29,977 bases of DNA. It comes from Sulfolobus sp. SCGC AB-777_G06 (GTDB taxonomy: Archaea; Thermoproteota; Thermoprotei_A; Sulfolobales; Sulfolobaceae). The DNA lies in NCBI GenBank assembly GCA_003086555.1, contig QEFN01000008.1, forward strand, positions 1-29,977. Reading direction: 5' to 3'. The position numbers were made by a program, and so were the translations under genes. Of this stretch, positions 8,511 to 15,453 are shown one piece after another (position 1 is the stretch's first letter; each line of letters starts with the position of its first letter). The notes under the pieces were generated by a model, which was given only the letters and a program-made list of their open reading frames with translations, ran no database searches and was not told where the DNA came from.

Positions 8511-8704
8511 ATAGCAGTTCAACAACATTCATCCTTCATTTGAACACATTATGACAGAGTTTAGGACATACATAAGCAACGTGTAAACCTTGATCTACTC
8601 CTCTAGATATAGATTTCCATTACGACGTGGTATATTTAATCTATTAACAATAACTGGTGCGATTTTCTACTTAGTTTTCTGAAAAAGTGATGTAACTTAC
8701 GTTA

Positions 8705-9238
8705 ATGGATAAAAGTATAGAAATCACAAAATTAAAATTAGAAACAAAAAAGAAGCTTACTTAGATCTTCTACTAGAAAAATACCGATAAAAGTGTTTCA
8801 TACGACAAAGCTATAAATTATTTAATCGAAAGTTAGTCAAAAACAAAGAGATTGCCGAAAAGTTATTTTGAATTACAAAAGGATATAATCTTGATAAGGA
8901 ACTCTTGGAGGGTCACGAATAAGACAAACGATAACAAAGTAGTATTAGACTCTGAAGTTATTCTCTCAATTACTTTTGGGAAAATTTATAAAATTTTATA
9001 ATAAAAATAAAATTAGGAAACTTGAATATAAAAAGGCAAATTAATATTAAAGGATTGGTTAAAATCTGGTTATTTTAAGGTAGTAGAGAGTTTAAATCTG
9101 AAATTCTACACCACACATCTGAATATAAATGTGAGCACTTTACTTTCTTTGGCTGATTGTTTTACACAACAACTGTTAAGTTTCCTTAGACTAAAGCAGT
9201 ACTCAGAAGAGAAGAGGAATTATCAAAGTGTAATATAA
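8705..9238 (+). pseudogene. decayed vapBC toxin-antitoxin locus
   Basis: Joining fragments from two frames gives an antitoxin-like protein (8705-8922): it opens MDKSIEITKLKLETKK, passes through LLLEKY and SYDKAINYLIES, and ends NLDKELLEGHE. It needs at least two frameshifts and has an internal TGA. A PIN-domain (VapC) remnant follows: VVLDSEVILS at 8939-8968, the first catalytic aspartate region, then several stops (8999-9031), then an open stretch (9032-9238) with SLADCF, the late PIN-domain aspartate motif, near 9146-9163. The middle of VapC is largely missing. PIN toxins cleave RNA and their antitoxins bind the toxin and the promoter; neither could work here. Confidence is good for decay and fair for the family. 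Confidence 0.65.
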
Positions 9239-9257
9239 ATAAAAAGTGTAATATAAA
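9225..9257. repeat. 15-base direct repeat, two copies
   Basis: The sequence aaagtgtaatataaa occurs at 9225-9239 and again at 9243-9257 with no mismatch, separated by 3 bases. It overlaps the end of the vapC remnant. It may be a simple slippage duplication. Confidence 0.7.
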
Positions 9258-9492
9258 GGAAGTTAAATTTATTGACCAAAAATATCCAAACAGATTCATT
9301 AATCCCTTTCCTTCAATCTTAGCCTACTGCTAGTAAAATCTAACTTATAGTTGTCTCGCATGTATATAGTCTATTTAACAAAAATACAAAGAGATGGGCG
9401 TAAAAGGTTGGATTATAAAAAGACAATGCCTTAAGAGCTTCAAACCATTAAACCTATGGCTCACCGCCCTTTTACAAGGATAAAAGAAACGA

Positions 9493-9681
9493 TTATAACT
9501 TTACTTTCTCTACTTTAGCAACCGGCACAGTCTCTTTTTCTAATTCTCCTTTTACTAACGTTTCGATTGCTTTTCTGATTGCCTCTGATCTATTTAAATT
9601 ATATCTTATTGCATATCTGTCTAATAGTTCCAATAAGTCTTCTTCTACCTTAAATGTTACAACTCTCATCTTGTTACCCAA
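9493..9681 (-). CDS. ribbon-helix-helix (CopG-type) DNA-binding protein
   Basis: The 62-residue protein has the ribbon-helix-helix pattern. A short beta strand ([11 protein letters not shown], residues 5-15) is followed by helix one ([13 protein letters not shown]), a turn, and helix two beginning [13 protein letters not shown]. Such proteins bind DNA as dimers, with the strand contacting the major groove. The TTG at 9681 is chosen because GAGGAG lies 7 bases before it; the ATG at 9669 is an alternative giving 58 residues, in line with the domain starting at MRVV. It is divergent from another RHH gene at 9815, with 133 bases between them, and borders the decayed vapBC region. The target is unknown; autoregulation of the shared spacer is plausible. 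Confidence 0.8.
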   Translation of the reverse strand: MGNKMRVVTFKVEEDLLELLDRYAIRYNLNRSEAIRKAIETLVKGELEKETVPVAKVEKVKL

Positions 9682-9688
9682 ATTAATA

Positions 9689-9694
9689 CTCCTC
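9689..9694 (-). promoter_or_regulatory. Shine-Dalgarno sequence for the RHH gene at 9681
   Basis: On the minus strand GAGGAG ends 7 bases before the TTG. It decides for TTG over the internal ATG, unless the mRNA is leaderless from the TATA-like TATTTAAA at 9704-9711. Confidence 0.5.
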
Positions 9695-9800
9695 TTGCTT
9701 CGGTTTAAATATTATCTGGAGCGGTATTTCCATATTCCACTTACGAGAGTAAGATTACTTGATGAAGATTAATATATTTGTTTTCATATACTTTTATTCA

Positions 9801-9806
9801 GAGGAG
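9801..9806 (+). promoter_or_regulatory. Shine-Dalgarno sequence for the RHH gene at 9815
   Basis: GAGGAG ends 8 bases before the TTG at 9815. A TATA-like AATATATT (9771-9778) would start transcription near 9800, giving a short leader that carries this site, unlike the leaderless genes nearby. Confidence 0.55.
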
Positions 9807-9814
9807 AATACACA

Positions 9815-10123
9815 TTGCCCACTATACACTTATCTTTGCCAGAATCGCTTTACGAGGAATTGAAGAGAAAGGCCGATGAGATGGGAGTGCAGATTACAGA
9901 CTTAGTGAAATTTTACATAAGGAGTGGGCTAAAGAACTCCTTTGATGAGGAAGATAAAGATGAAAAAGAAGACGATAAATACTCTAGACTAGAAGAAAAT
10001 ATGGTGTTCCTAGAAGCAAGAATAGCACAGCTGGAGAGTATGGTCAATGAGCTTATCAAGAAACTATATGAGAAGGAAGCTGAGGATGAGGAAGTGGAAA
10101 TTATAAATAAGGATAGTAAATAA
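9815..10123 (+). CDS. ribbon-helix-helix protein with acidic coiled-coil tail
   Basis: The 102-residue protein starts with an RHH domain: strand MPTIHLSLPES (1-11), helix LYEELKRKADEMG (12-24), turn, then helix TDLVKFYIRSGL (28-39). An acidic linker (about 43-56) leads to a coiled coil (about 57-90) with hydrophobic heptads, then a very acidic end. The tail may make tetramers or recruit a partner. The start TTG is fixed by a strong Shine-Dalgarno sequence. It is probably a transcription factor; the target is unknown. Its last codons contain a well-placed TATA element for the candidate RNA that follows at 10131. Confidence 0.75.
   Translation: MPTIHLSLPESLYEELKRKADEMGVQITDLVKFYIRSGLKNSFDEEDKDEKEDDKYSRLEENMVFLEARIAQLESMVNELIKKLYEKEAEDEEVEIINKDSK
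10101..10108 (+). promoter_or_regulatory. TATA box placed 26 bases before the candidate ncRNA
   Basis: TTATAAAT, preceded by the purine-rich gtggaaa (a BRE-like stretch), is centred near 10105. Transcription would begin about 10131, exactly where the GC-rich structured sequence begins. The element lies inside the coding end of the RHH gene. Confidence 0.45.
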
Positions 10124-10130
10124 TTATAAT

Positions 10131-10190
10131 AGGGCCTACGCGAAATGCCCTTGTGTCCCAAGGGCTAATGAACGTAGGTGGGTCCCCCCA
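10131..10190 (+). ncRNA. candidate structured small RNA
   Basis: About 60 bases of clearly GC-rich sequence stand out in an AT-rich region. They fold as nested helices: CCTACG (10135-10140) pairs with CGTAGG (10173-10178), and inside it GCCCTT (10147-10152) pairs with AAGGGC (10160-10165) around a 7-base loop. The two helices are separated by an internal loop of CGAAAT on one side and TAATGAA on the other, and a run of C follows. An internal loop between two helices is the layout of a H/ACA guide pocket, but no ACA box or kink-turn is clear. GC-rich islands with their own promoter are typical of real RNA genes in thermophiles. The family is not recognised. Confidence 0.45.
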
Positions 10191-10202
10191 TATTGTTAAA
10201 TC

Positions 10203-10232
10203 TTAGAATAGGATCATTCTAACTCATTCTAA
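10203..10232. repeat. short inverted repeat plus direct repeat
   Basis: TTAGAAT (10203-10209) and ATTCTAA (10216-10222) form a perfect inverted repeat with a 6-base spacer, and ATTCTAA recurs at 10226-10232. It lies after the candidate RNA and before the convergent gene end at 10301. It could be part of a transcript end or a protein-binding site. Confidence 0.4.
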
Positions 10233-10300
10233 AAATGATGTTACAGGGACGTCCTGATAAAGATACTTAAAAAAGATGATGAATTGATTCCTCGAACTGA

Positions 10301-10528
10301 TTACATTACAATTAGGGTTACGGTTCTCAGTATAGCCGAGCTCTTCCTTATCTGTGCAATTATCTTATTTAACTCGTCCAAGTTTTCTGCATTTATCTCA
10401 ATGACTACATCGTATTCTCCATATACGGGGTTTGCTTCCTTAACCCCGTGGATCTTTTTAACTTCATTAGCTACGTCTGTTTCTTTCCCAACAGTTGTTA
10501 CGATTAAAACGTAGGCTTTTACTCCCAT
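10301..10528 (-). CDS. stand-alone Lrp/AsnC ligand-binding (RAM) domain protein
   Basis: The 75-residue protein is a single RAM domain, the effector-binding half of Lrp/AsnC regulators, without the helix-turn-helix. It runs beta-alpha-beta-beta-alpha-beta: strand [10 protein letters not shown], helix DVANEVKKI, strand [15 protein letters not shown], helix [11 protein letters not shown] and a final strand TVTLIVM. Such stand-alone domains form octamers or other rings, bind amino acids in several thermophiles and can modulate full-length Lrp proteins. The ATG at 10528 lies near an AT-rich TATA candidate on the minus strand (about 10552-10560). The adjacent ABC transporter genes start upstream of it on the same strand, but 35 bases separate the genes, so cotranscription is possible. 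Confidence 0.85.
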   Translation of the reverse strand: MGVKAYVLIVTTVGKETDVANEVKKIHGVKEANPVYGEYDVVIEINAENLDELNKIIAQIRKSSAILRTVTLIVM

Positions 10529-10563
10529 GATCTAATCATTAGTGTATAAAAATAAAATATTTT

Positions 10564-11745
10564 TCATTTTAAGAGAAGTCTCTCAGAGTCAAATGCCCTG
10601 GATGATAAATATATTAAAAATACAGAGACTAGAAACGTTACTAATAAAGAGAATATGGATTCTTGTATTGATCCAAATACATATAGGAGTAACCCAAGAC
10701 TAATTTGCACGTATGGTATAAGGTATATAGTAGACAAGGGAAAACTTAGTTGGGCAGGATTTATAAACAGTGCAGTAAACGAGGCTATCATTCCAAAGCT
10801 TATTACTATAAAGTTAATCACTTGAATATTTCTAACTGATCCGCCTAATATTACTAGAAATATTAAACTTAGCGCTCCGGTTAACAGCACTGATAAAAGG
10901 TACACGATAACTATCATTCCTAAGAAGGGTAATGTCAGGCTAATGTTAAGACTGAGGGATACACTGGATAGTAATACGAATAAGAGGGTACCAATTATAT
11001 CCCCGAGGGAAGAGAATAGCCCTAAGACTGAAGCCACTATTAACTTAGAGAAGAGAAACGACCTTACTGAAAGTGGTGTAGCCAGTAATGATTCGAGAGT
11101 TCTCCTTTCCCTTTCTCCGGTTATTCCCTCGAGCAAATAGAATACTATCGGAGTTGCACTGGGGAATATTATTAACGCTATTATTCTCGTAAGCTCTGCT
11201 AATTGTCCAGCGCTACTTGAAGTAGGGTGTCCAGTTACGGTTCTGTAACCAAGGAGTAGGTATATAGGTTCTCTTATATCTACAACCGACACGTTTATTT
11301 TTGCCTCATGTTCCAAGTAATAAATTCTAGAGTCGGATATATTAAGTAACAACTGATATAACGCACCCTGAGCTAGATCTGATGCTTGCTGATTAGATGA
11401 GATAACTACTTGATAAATTATGTAAGCCTGCCTACTTATGTTGCTAGCGTTCTGATAAAAGTCGTTAGGAAACTCTATAATTACGTCTGGATACATTGAG
11501 GAGGATATATTGGTCTCAACTATTCCTCCTTTGCTCTGAATATAATTGGTAATAATACTAACGTAGAAGTCATTTAACGGGTTATGGTTTATCACGGCTA
11601 TGACCGGGGGTTGGGCAGAAACCGAGGCATAAAGGACTATCCCTACTATGGGGAGCAGAATAAATGGTAAAATTATTGTGGAAAGTAACAGCTTCTTATC
11701 CCTCTTTATTTCAGTGAACTCTTTAGCTAGGAACACTCTGATCAC
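10564..11745 (-). CDS. ABC-2 type transporter permease (NatB-like)
   Basis: The 393-residue membrane protein has one N-terminal membrane segment (about 20-44), a large external domain (about 45-180) and five or more membrane segments in the C-terminal half. The short cytoplasmic loop with [17 protein letters not shown] (about 209-225) is a hallmark of ABC-2 permeases of the NatB/YhaP type. It overlaps the ATPase gene by 23 bases, so both form one exporter. The NatAB-type systems export sodium or drugs; here the substrate is unknown. Its external domain has several sequons, as expected for a Sulfolobales surface-exposed domain. Confidence 0.85.
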   Translation of the reverse strand: MIRVFLAKEFTEIKRDKKLLLSTIILPFILLPIVGIVLYASVSAQPPVIAVINHNPLNDFYVSIITNYIQSKGGIVETNISSSMYPDVIIEFPNDFYQNASNISRQAYIIYQVVISSNQQASDLAQGALYQLLLNISDSRIYYLEHEAKINVSVVDIREPIYLLLGYRTVTGHPTSSSAGQLAELTRIIALIIFPSATPIVFYLLEGITGERERRTLESLLATPLSVRSFLFSKLIVASVLGLFSSLGDIIGTLLFVLLSSVSLSLNISLTLPFLGMIVIVYLLSVLLTGALSLIFLVILGGSVRNIQVINFIVISFGMIASFTALFINPAQLSFPLSTIYLIPYVQISLGLLLYVFGSIQESIFSLLVTFLVSVFLIYLSSRAFDSERLLLK

Positions 11746-12472
11746 GGCTAACCACCTTTAGGAAAGCTTCCTCCAAGTTTCTGACTCCCAGTTTTTCTGT
11801 TATCTCAGTAGGGGTACCTATCTGTATTATCTTTCCGTCGTTTATCATTGCTACTTTGTTACACATGTACTCCACTTCGAGCATGTTATGTGAAGAAAGG
11901 ATTATAGTGCTTCCCAATTTTTTAGCCATATCGCTTATGACATTCCTTATCCTCACAGAAGATTCTACGTCTAATGCAGAGGTAGGCTCGTCAAGGATAG
12001 CTAGTTTAGGCTTAGTCATTAATGTTCTGGCTATAATTAACCTCCTTTTCATGCCTCTGCTGTATGTGGAAGTCCTCTCGTATATTTTTTTCCCTAAGTC
12101 TGCAATTTTCACGCCTATCTCTACATACTCTTCAGCGAGTTTTTTGTCGCCTCTAGCATAAATTTCCGCAAATAAGTTTAGGTTCTCTAAGCCAGTGAGT
12201 CTTTCATATGGAAAAGCGTCTTCGGGCATGTATGAGATGAGTCCTAACTCCTTGGCCTTTTCTGGTTTGTAAGAGAAGACACTTACTTCTCCCTCATATC
12301 TTTTGATAATCCCAGCTATTATCCTCAGGGTAGTAGTCTTTCCCGCGCCATTAGGTCCAATGAGGCCAAAAACGTCTTCCTTAAATACATCGAAGGTAAT
12401 GCCCTTGAGAATTAGGGAATTGTTAAACTTTTTAAAAACGTTGGTAACACTTACGGCTATCTCGGAACTCAT
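11723..12472 (-). CDS. ABC transporter ATP-binding protein (NatA/CcmA-like)
   Basis: The 249-residue protein has Walker [10 protein letters not shown] (39-47), a Q-loop region near YMPED, a signature segment with SRGMKRR (about 138-144) in place of LSGGQ, Walker B LAILDEP (about 155-161) with the D-loop SALD, and a switch histidine in LSSHN. GMKRR is common in ABC-2 exporter ATPases. It powers the permease encoded by the overlapping downstream gene. The ATG at 12472 faces the divergent gene, and a TATA-like TTTTAAATTT on the minus strand (about 12497-12506) gives a start near the ATG. Confidence 0.92.
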   Translation of the reverse strand: MSSEIAVSVTNVFKKFNNSLILKGITFDVFKEDVFGLIGPNGAGKTTTLRIIAGIIKRYEGEVSVFSYKPEKAKELGLISYMPEDAFPYERLTGLENLNLFAEIYARGDKKLAEEYVEIGVKIADLGKKIYERTSTYSRGMKRRLIIARTLMTKPKLAILDEPTSALDVESSVRIRNVISDMAKKLGSTIILSSHNMLEVEYMCNKVAMINDGKIIQIGTPTEITEKLGVRNLEEAFLKVVSRDQSVPS

Positions 12473-12478
12473 TATACC

Positions 12479-12489
12479 ATAATATATAC
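12479..12489 (+). promoter_or_regulatory. TATA box for the winged-helix-like gene
   Basis: ATAATATATAC is centred about 12484, giving a start near 12510. This lies downstream of the in-frame TTG at 12491 and so favours the GTG at 12527 as the true start. The divergent ABC promoter overlaps it. Confidence 0.4.
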
Positions 12490-12526
12490 TTTGTTAAAAT
12501 TTAAAATCGTTAGAAAAAAATTAGTT

Positions 12527-13201
12527 GTGATTACTGGGAGTATCAGAGACAGAACTGCCGAGTTCCTATTAAAGTTTGGAGAGAGAGGAGAATATGTATT
12601 GAGGGCTGCATTGGAGTACAGTGAAGAGAACGAGAATAAAGAGTTAGGTGATTTTAGTTACAAAGGGGTCGTTGACAAACTCATAGACATGGGTTATAAC
12701 TTTGACCCTAAAATGCTCTTACGAAGCTTAGAAAAGGATTTCGGTATAACGGAAACTACATACAAAAGTTCCAATCAGCACTGGTGGAAGTTCTTAGACA
12801 AGGAACAAGTCTCTCTTGCGCTTTCTGATTCCGGTCAACAAGACCCGAGGGTTAGACTTATCTTCCTAAAATTTTACTCTCTTGATCCGAAGGAGCTTCA
12901 ACGTAAGCTAGAATTCTACTCTAAGAAAACTGTACTTTCGGAGGTGGACAAGAAAAATTTCAGGAAGTTAGTCTTTGATGAAATAGAACAATTAACACAA
13001 TTATATGATGATGCTATTCAGTATGAGGAGACTCAAGGAATTGCAAAGCAGATTAACAAGTTATTAACCTTAGCTTATAAAGTAGGGAAGAGGATTTATG
13101 GCAAAGGTTTCGATCAGGGATTTTCTGAAGAAGAAGGAGAGGAAAGAAAAGATAACCATGCTCACAGCTTACGATTACCCGACAGCGAAAGTGATATCTA
13201 A
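12527..13201 (+). CDS. hypothetical protein with winged-helix-like region, overlapping panB
   Basis: This 224-residue protein (236 if the TTG at 12491 is used) has no firm family. The GTG start is preferred because the only TATA element lies too close to the TTG. An early segment from about 20 to 95 suggests a winged helix: helices around [12 protein letters not shown] and [11 protein letters not shown], then a wing with [12 protein letters not shown] helical, charged part follows (about 110-200). The last 104 bases overlap panB in another frame, so the C-terminal 34 residues may be a low-constraint tail. A DNA-binding regulator of the downstream CoA genes would be a guess. Stop and overlap are real in the sequence read here. 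Confidence 0.6.
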   Translation: MITGSIRDRTAEFLLKFGERGEYVLRAALEYSEENENKELGDFSYKGVVDKLIDMGYNFDPKMLLRSLEKDFGITETTYKSSNQHWWKFLDKEQVSLALSDSGQQDPRVRLIFLKFYSLDPKELQRKLEFYSKKTVLSEVDKKNFRKLVFDEIEQLTQLYDDAIQYEETQGIAKQINKLLTLAYKVGKRIYGKGFDQGFSEEEGEERKDNHAHSLRLPDSESDI

Positions 13202-13907
13202 TACAGATTTGGATGGAATCCTTGTAGGAGACTCATTAGGGATGGTAGTTCTTGGATTAGAGAATACTTTGAATGTTACAATGTCGGATATGATAAGACA
13301 TGTATCAGCTGTTGCCAGAGCTAAGCCAAAACAGTTAATTGTTGCAGACATGCCTTTTCTCTCCTACGAGGTCTCGGTTAATGAAGGGGTAAGAAATGCG
13401 GGAAAATTGACTAGAAACGGTGCTGATGCCGTTAAGTTAGAAGGAGGAGAAGAAGTTGTTGACGTAATAAAGGCGATAATTAGGGCAGGAATCCCGGTCA
13501 TGGGACATATAGGTTTGACTCCCCAGCGTTTTCTGAGAATAGGAGGTTTCAGGACTATAGGAAAGAGAGAGAAGGAAGCCGAGCAACTCATAAGGGATGC
13601 TAAAGCATTAGAAGATGCAGGTGTGTTTTCAATTGTCGTTGAAAACACTTACGCCGAAGTTGCAAAAAAGATCACAGAAAGTGTGAGTGTTCCTACAATA
13701 TGTATTGGTGCAGGTCCTTATTGTGATGGACAAATACTTGTTATTCACGATCTGTTGGGCTTTACTGACTTCTCACCCTATTTCGCAAAGGCATACGTAA
13801 ATCTAAAAGAGATAATTGATAAGGCAGTTAACGAATACATAAACGATGTAAAGAGCGGTAAATTCCCAGCTAGAGAAAACTACAAGGAAATTTCAGATAA
13901 CCGTTGA
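13098..13907 (+). CDS. panB: 3-methyl-2-oxobutanoate hydroxymethyltransferase
   Basis: The 269-residue protein is PanB, which adds a hydroxymethyl group from methylene-tetrahydropterin to 2-oxoisovalerate, the first step to pantoate and CoA. Conserved pieces are LTAYDY (22-27), VGDSLGMV (43-50, including the Mg-binding Asp45), [17 protein letters not shown] and the VVENTYAE segment with the general-base glutamate. It is the usual length. The ATG lies after AGAGGA with a 5-6 base spacing, so an internal ribosome site drives translation even though the upstream gene runs 104 bases into it. Its end overlaps the convergent phosphopantothenate synthetase gene by 28 bases. Confidence 0.95.
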   Translation: MAKVSIRDFLKKKERKEKITMLTAYDYPTAKVISNTDLDGILVGDSLGMVVLGLENTLNVTMSDMIRHVSAVARAKPKQLIVADMPFLSYEVSVNEGVRNAGKLTRNGADAVKLEGGEEVVDVIKAIIRAGIPVMGHIGLTPQRFLRIGGFRTIGKREKEAEQLIRDAKALEDAGVFSIVVENTYAEVAKKITESVSVPTICIGAGPYCDGQILVIHDLLGFTDFSPYFAKAYVNLKEIIDKAVNEYINDVKSGKFPARENYKEISDNR

Positions 13908-14674
13908 GCTATAAACCTCAAGGAGGTAGTGAGTACTGTTTTATTATCGTATTTTTTAACTATCTCCTCTAGTGTATCTCTGCTATAGCTCTTCATTGCT
14001 CTCGCATATTTTATCAAGAGTGGGAAAGCCCTTATCACGTTGTCTACAATAGTTATTGACGCCATTCTTGCAGTCCTAGACAGAGGATTTAGGTCGATTG
14101 CTATTACCTTTTTCCCCATCCTCGTTAAAGCCTCAGTTCTGTCACCGTCCTCTAGAGCTAGTAAGACTACGTCGGCAATTAATATCCCTCTCGGACTTAC
14201 CCTTCTCCTTTCACTGAATAACTCAGGTATTGTGGCTGAGGCGTCTTCATCCACTCCCAGAACTTCTTCAGCCCCCGCTTCTCTTAGAACTTTTTCAATA
14301 GCCTTTTCTCTTTCAACAGTTCTGTAGAACAAGTTTACCTCAATCTTTGCGTTTACTTCTTTTGCTAGCTCCACGATCTCTTTAGGCACAAGAGCCGCCA
14401 TATTTCCGTTAACTGATATCACGGGATGTTTAGCTAGTAAAAGTGTTGCTACAGAGGCTTTGATCGCGTCTATTGCAAATTGTTGAGTCTTTTCCCCTAT
14501 TAGATAATCGAAGCATTCCCCCCTTCCGTGAGCTATCAGCCCTTGTGGGACCACATACCCTTCCTCTAATCCTTCTACGATTTTTTCCCTTATTATGAGG
14601 GATTCTTTTCTGGGGTGGTTTTCTGGGATCAGTGAACGGACACTCCACTCCTTGCTACCTTGTGCTTTATCCAT
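13880..14674 (-). CDS. 4-phosphopantoate--beta-alanine ligase (phosphopantothenate synthetase)
   Basis: The 264-residue protein matches the archaeal phosphopantothenate synthetase family (DUF137), which joins 4-phosphopantoate and beta-alanine with ATP, replacing bacterial PanC and PanK. The characteristic opening [11 protein letters not shown] (16-26) is followed by [24 protein letters not shown] (45-61) and [10 protein letters not shown] (about 94-103). Conserved DxNPLSRTA lies near the C-terminus. The ATG at 14674 gives about 13 extra residues before the conserved start and overlaps the pantoate kinase gene by 46 bases; no later start codon is available. The kinase gene upstream supplies its substrate, so the pair is a two-gene operon. 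Confidence 0.92.
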   Translation of the reverse strand: MDKAQGSKEWSVRSLIPENHPRKESLIIREKIVEGLEEGYVVPQGLIAHGRGECFDYLIGEKTQQFAIDAIKASVATLLLAKHPVISVNGNMAALVPKEIVELAKEVNAKIEVNLFYRTVEREKAIEKVLREAGAEEVLGVDEDASATIPELFSERRRVSPRGILIADVVLLALEDGDRTEALTRMGKKVIAIDLNPLSRTARMASITIVDNVIRAFPLLIKYARAMKSYSRDTLEEIVKKYDNKTVLTTSLRFIAQRLSEISL

Positions 14675-15396
14675 CCTTCTTTACACTCTCCTAGTTTAAG
14701 TATTAAGCCTTTCTTTTTAAATGAGTCTTTATATGGAGAGATAAAACCTAATTCCTCTGTGAACTTCTTCGCCACTTCGAAGAATTTGTGGATAGTAGGA
14801 TTAAGGAGGAACTGGTTTATGTAGTTTAATGCATGTTCGTTGGTCTTGAGGAGAAGGCTCGTTGAAAGTCGTGACTCTGGTAAACTACAGATTTTTACGT
14901 CATCCGTAACTGTAAATATTTCCACTTCCCCTATAGTAGGTGCGCCAGGTTTTTTTCTGTAAACTATTCCGCCTCCGTAATACTCCGAAATAACATCGCC
15001 TAGACCGTTTTTTGATAGGACCTCGCTTTCGTGAGCTGTAAGCAATGCCTTCCTTAAATCCGTTAATCCCAATTCATAAGCTATCATTGCGTATCCTAAG
15101 CTTATTGCACCGCTCATTCCGTAACCATAACCCAAAGGTACTTCGCTGTATACATCTATGGATAACGTACCCAGCTTCTTCAATGTAAGTAAGTTCTTGA
15201 AGTTATCTAGTTCCAGTCTATCACCGTTACTTCTGATGACGAATATCTTTTCACGGTCGCTCAATTTTCCGGTTACAACTAGTTTAGGTTCTAACGTTAA
15301 AGAAAGACCTATTGAACCACTTTTTGAGATGTCGTTATCATAAACTGGGTACCAGACTCCAGAAACATTTAGTGGTACTGATACCTCTAAGTGCAA
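14629..15396 (-). CDS. pantoate kinase (GHMP family)
   Basis: This GHMP-superfamily kinase phosphorylates pantoate in the archaeal CoA route. The N-terminal segment [13 protein letters not shown] resembles the PxHITGFF start of archaeal pantoate kinases, and the ATP-loop is [15 protein letters not shown]. The later [21 protein letters not shown] segment resembles the second family motif. The TTG at 15396 (256 residues) is chosen because a strong TATA (15422-15434) predicts a start near 15401; another TTG at 15420 would add eight residues. Identification rests on the GHMP motif plus the neighbour phosphopantothenate synthetase, with which it overlaps; archaeal pantoate kinases often sit beside it. 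Confidence 0.87.
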   Translation of the reverse strand: MHLEVSVPLNVSGVWYPVYDNDISKSGSIGLSLTLEPKLVVTGKLSDREKIFVIRSNGDRLELDNFKNLLTLKKLGTLSIDVYSEVPLGYGYGMSGAISLGYAMIAYELGLTDLRKALLTAHESEVLSKNGLGDVISEYYGGGIVYRKKPGAPTIGEVEIFTVTDDVKICSLPESRLSTSLLLKTNEHALNYINQFLLNPTIHKFFEVAKKFTEELGFISPYKDSFKKKGLILKLGECKEGWIKHKVARSGVSVH

Positions 15397-15421
15397 TTTG
15401 TATAAAAGTTTATGGCTCAAG

Positions 15422-15434
15422 TATATATATTAAT
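15422..15434. promoter_or_regulatory. near-symmetric TATA element between divergent genes
   Basis: The AT run TATATATATTAAT is symmetric enough to be read on both strands. Its centre is about 26 bases from the ATG at 15454 on the plus strand and about 26-27 from the predicted start near 15401 on the minus strand. Next to it (15435-15447) lies CTCTC ATA GAGAG, a 5-base inverted repeat that could be an operator. One TATA element may thus serve both genes. Confidence 0.4.
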
Positions 15435-15453
15435 CTCTCATAGAGAGTAATAA

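Larger units (their letters stand above)
8511..9492. other. 1 kb region without an intact gene, holding degenerate sequence
   Basis: No open frame of useful length is seen on either strand. The central part (8705-9238) is a decayed vapBC locus, listed separately. A 15-base direct repeat (aaagtgtaatataaa) occurs at 9225-9239 and 9243-9257, an 18-base period. Near 8600-8695 a short frame codes for a hydrophobic peptide (about RGIFNLLTITGAIFYLVF) without a start, probably another gene remnant. The bases from 9258 to 9492 hold nothing recognised. This is a typical decay or insertion site beside small regulator genes. Confidence 0.6.

Noticed and set aside
9396..9469. Possible tRNA-like or long hairpin from GGGCG (9396-9400) to CGCCC (9465-9469)
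   Set aside because: Only five pairs match, no anticodon arm or GTTCRA T-loop can be formed, and the inside is AT-rich.
10251..10262. GGACGTCC palindrome
   Set aside because: Eight bases is within chance expectation and no promoter is near it.
10274..10298. C/D-box-like pattern: GATGATGA followed 14 bases later by CTGA
   Set aside because: No C' or second D box follows at the right distance, no TATA lies 26 bases upstream, and the segment runs into the end of the RAM-domain gene.
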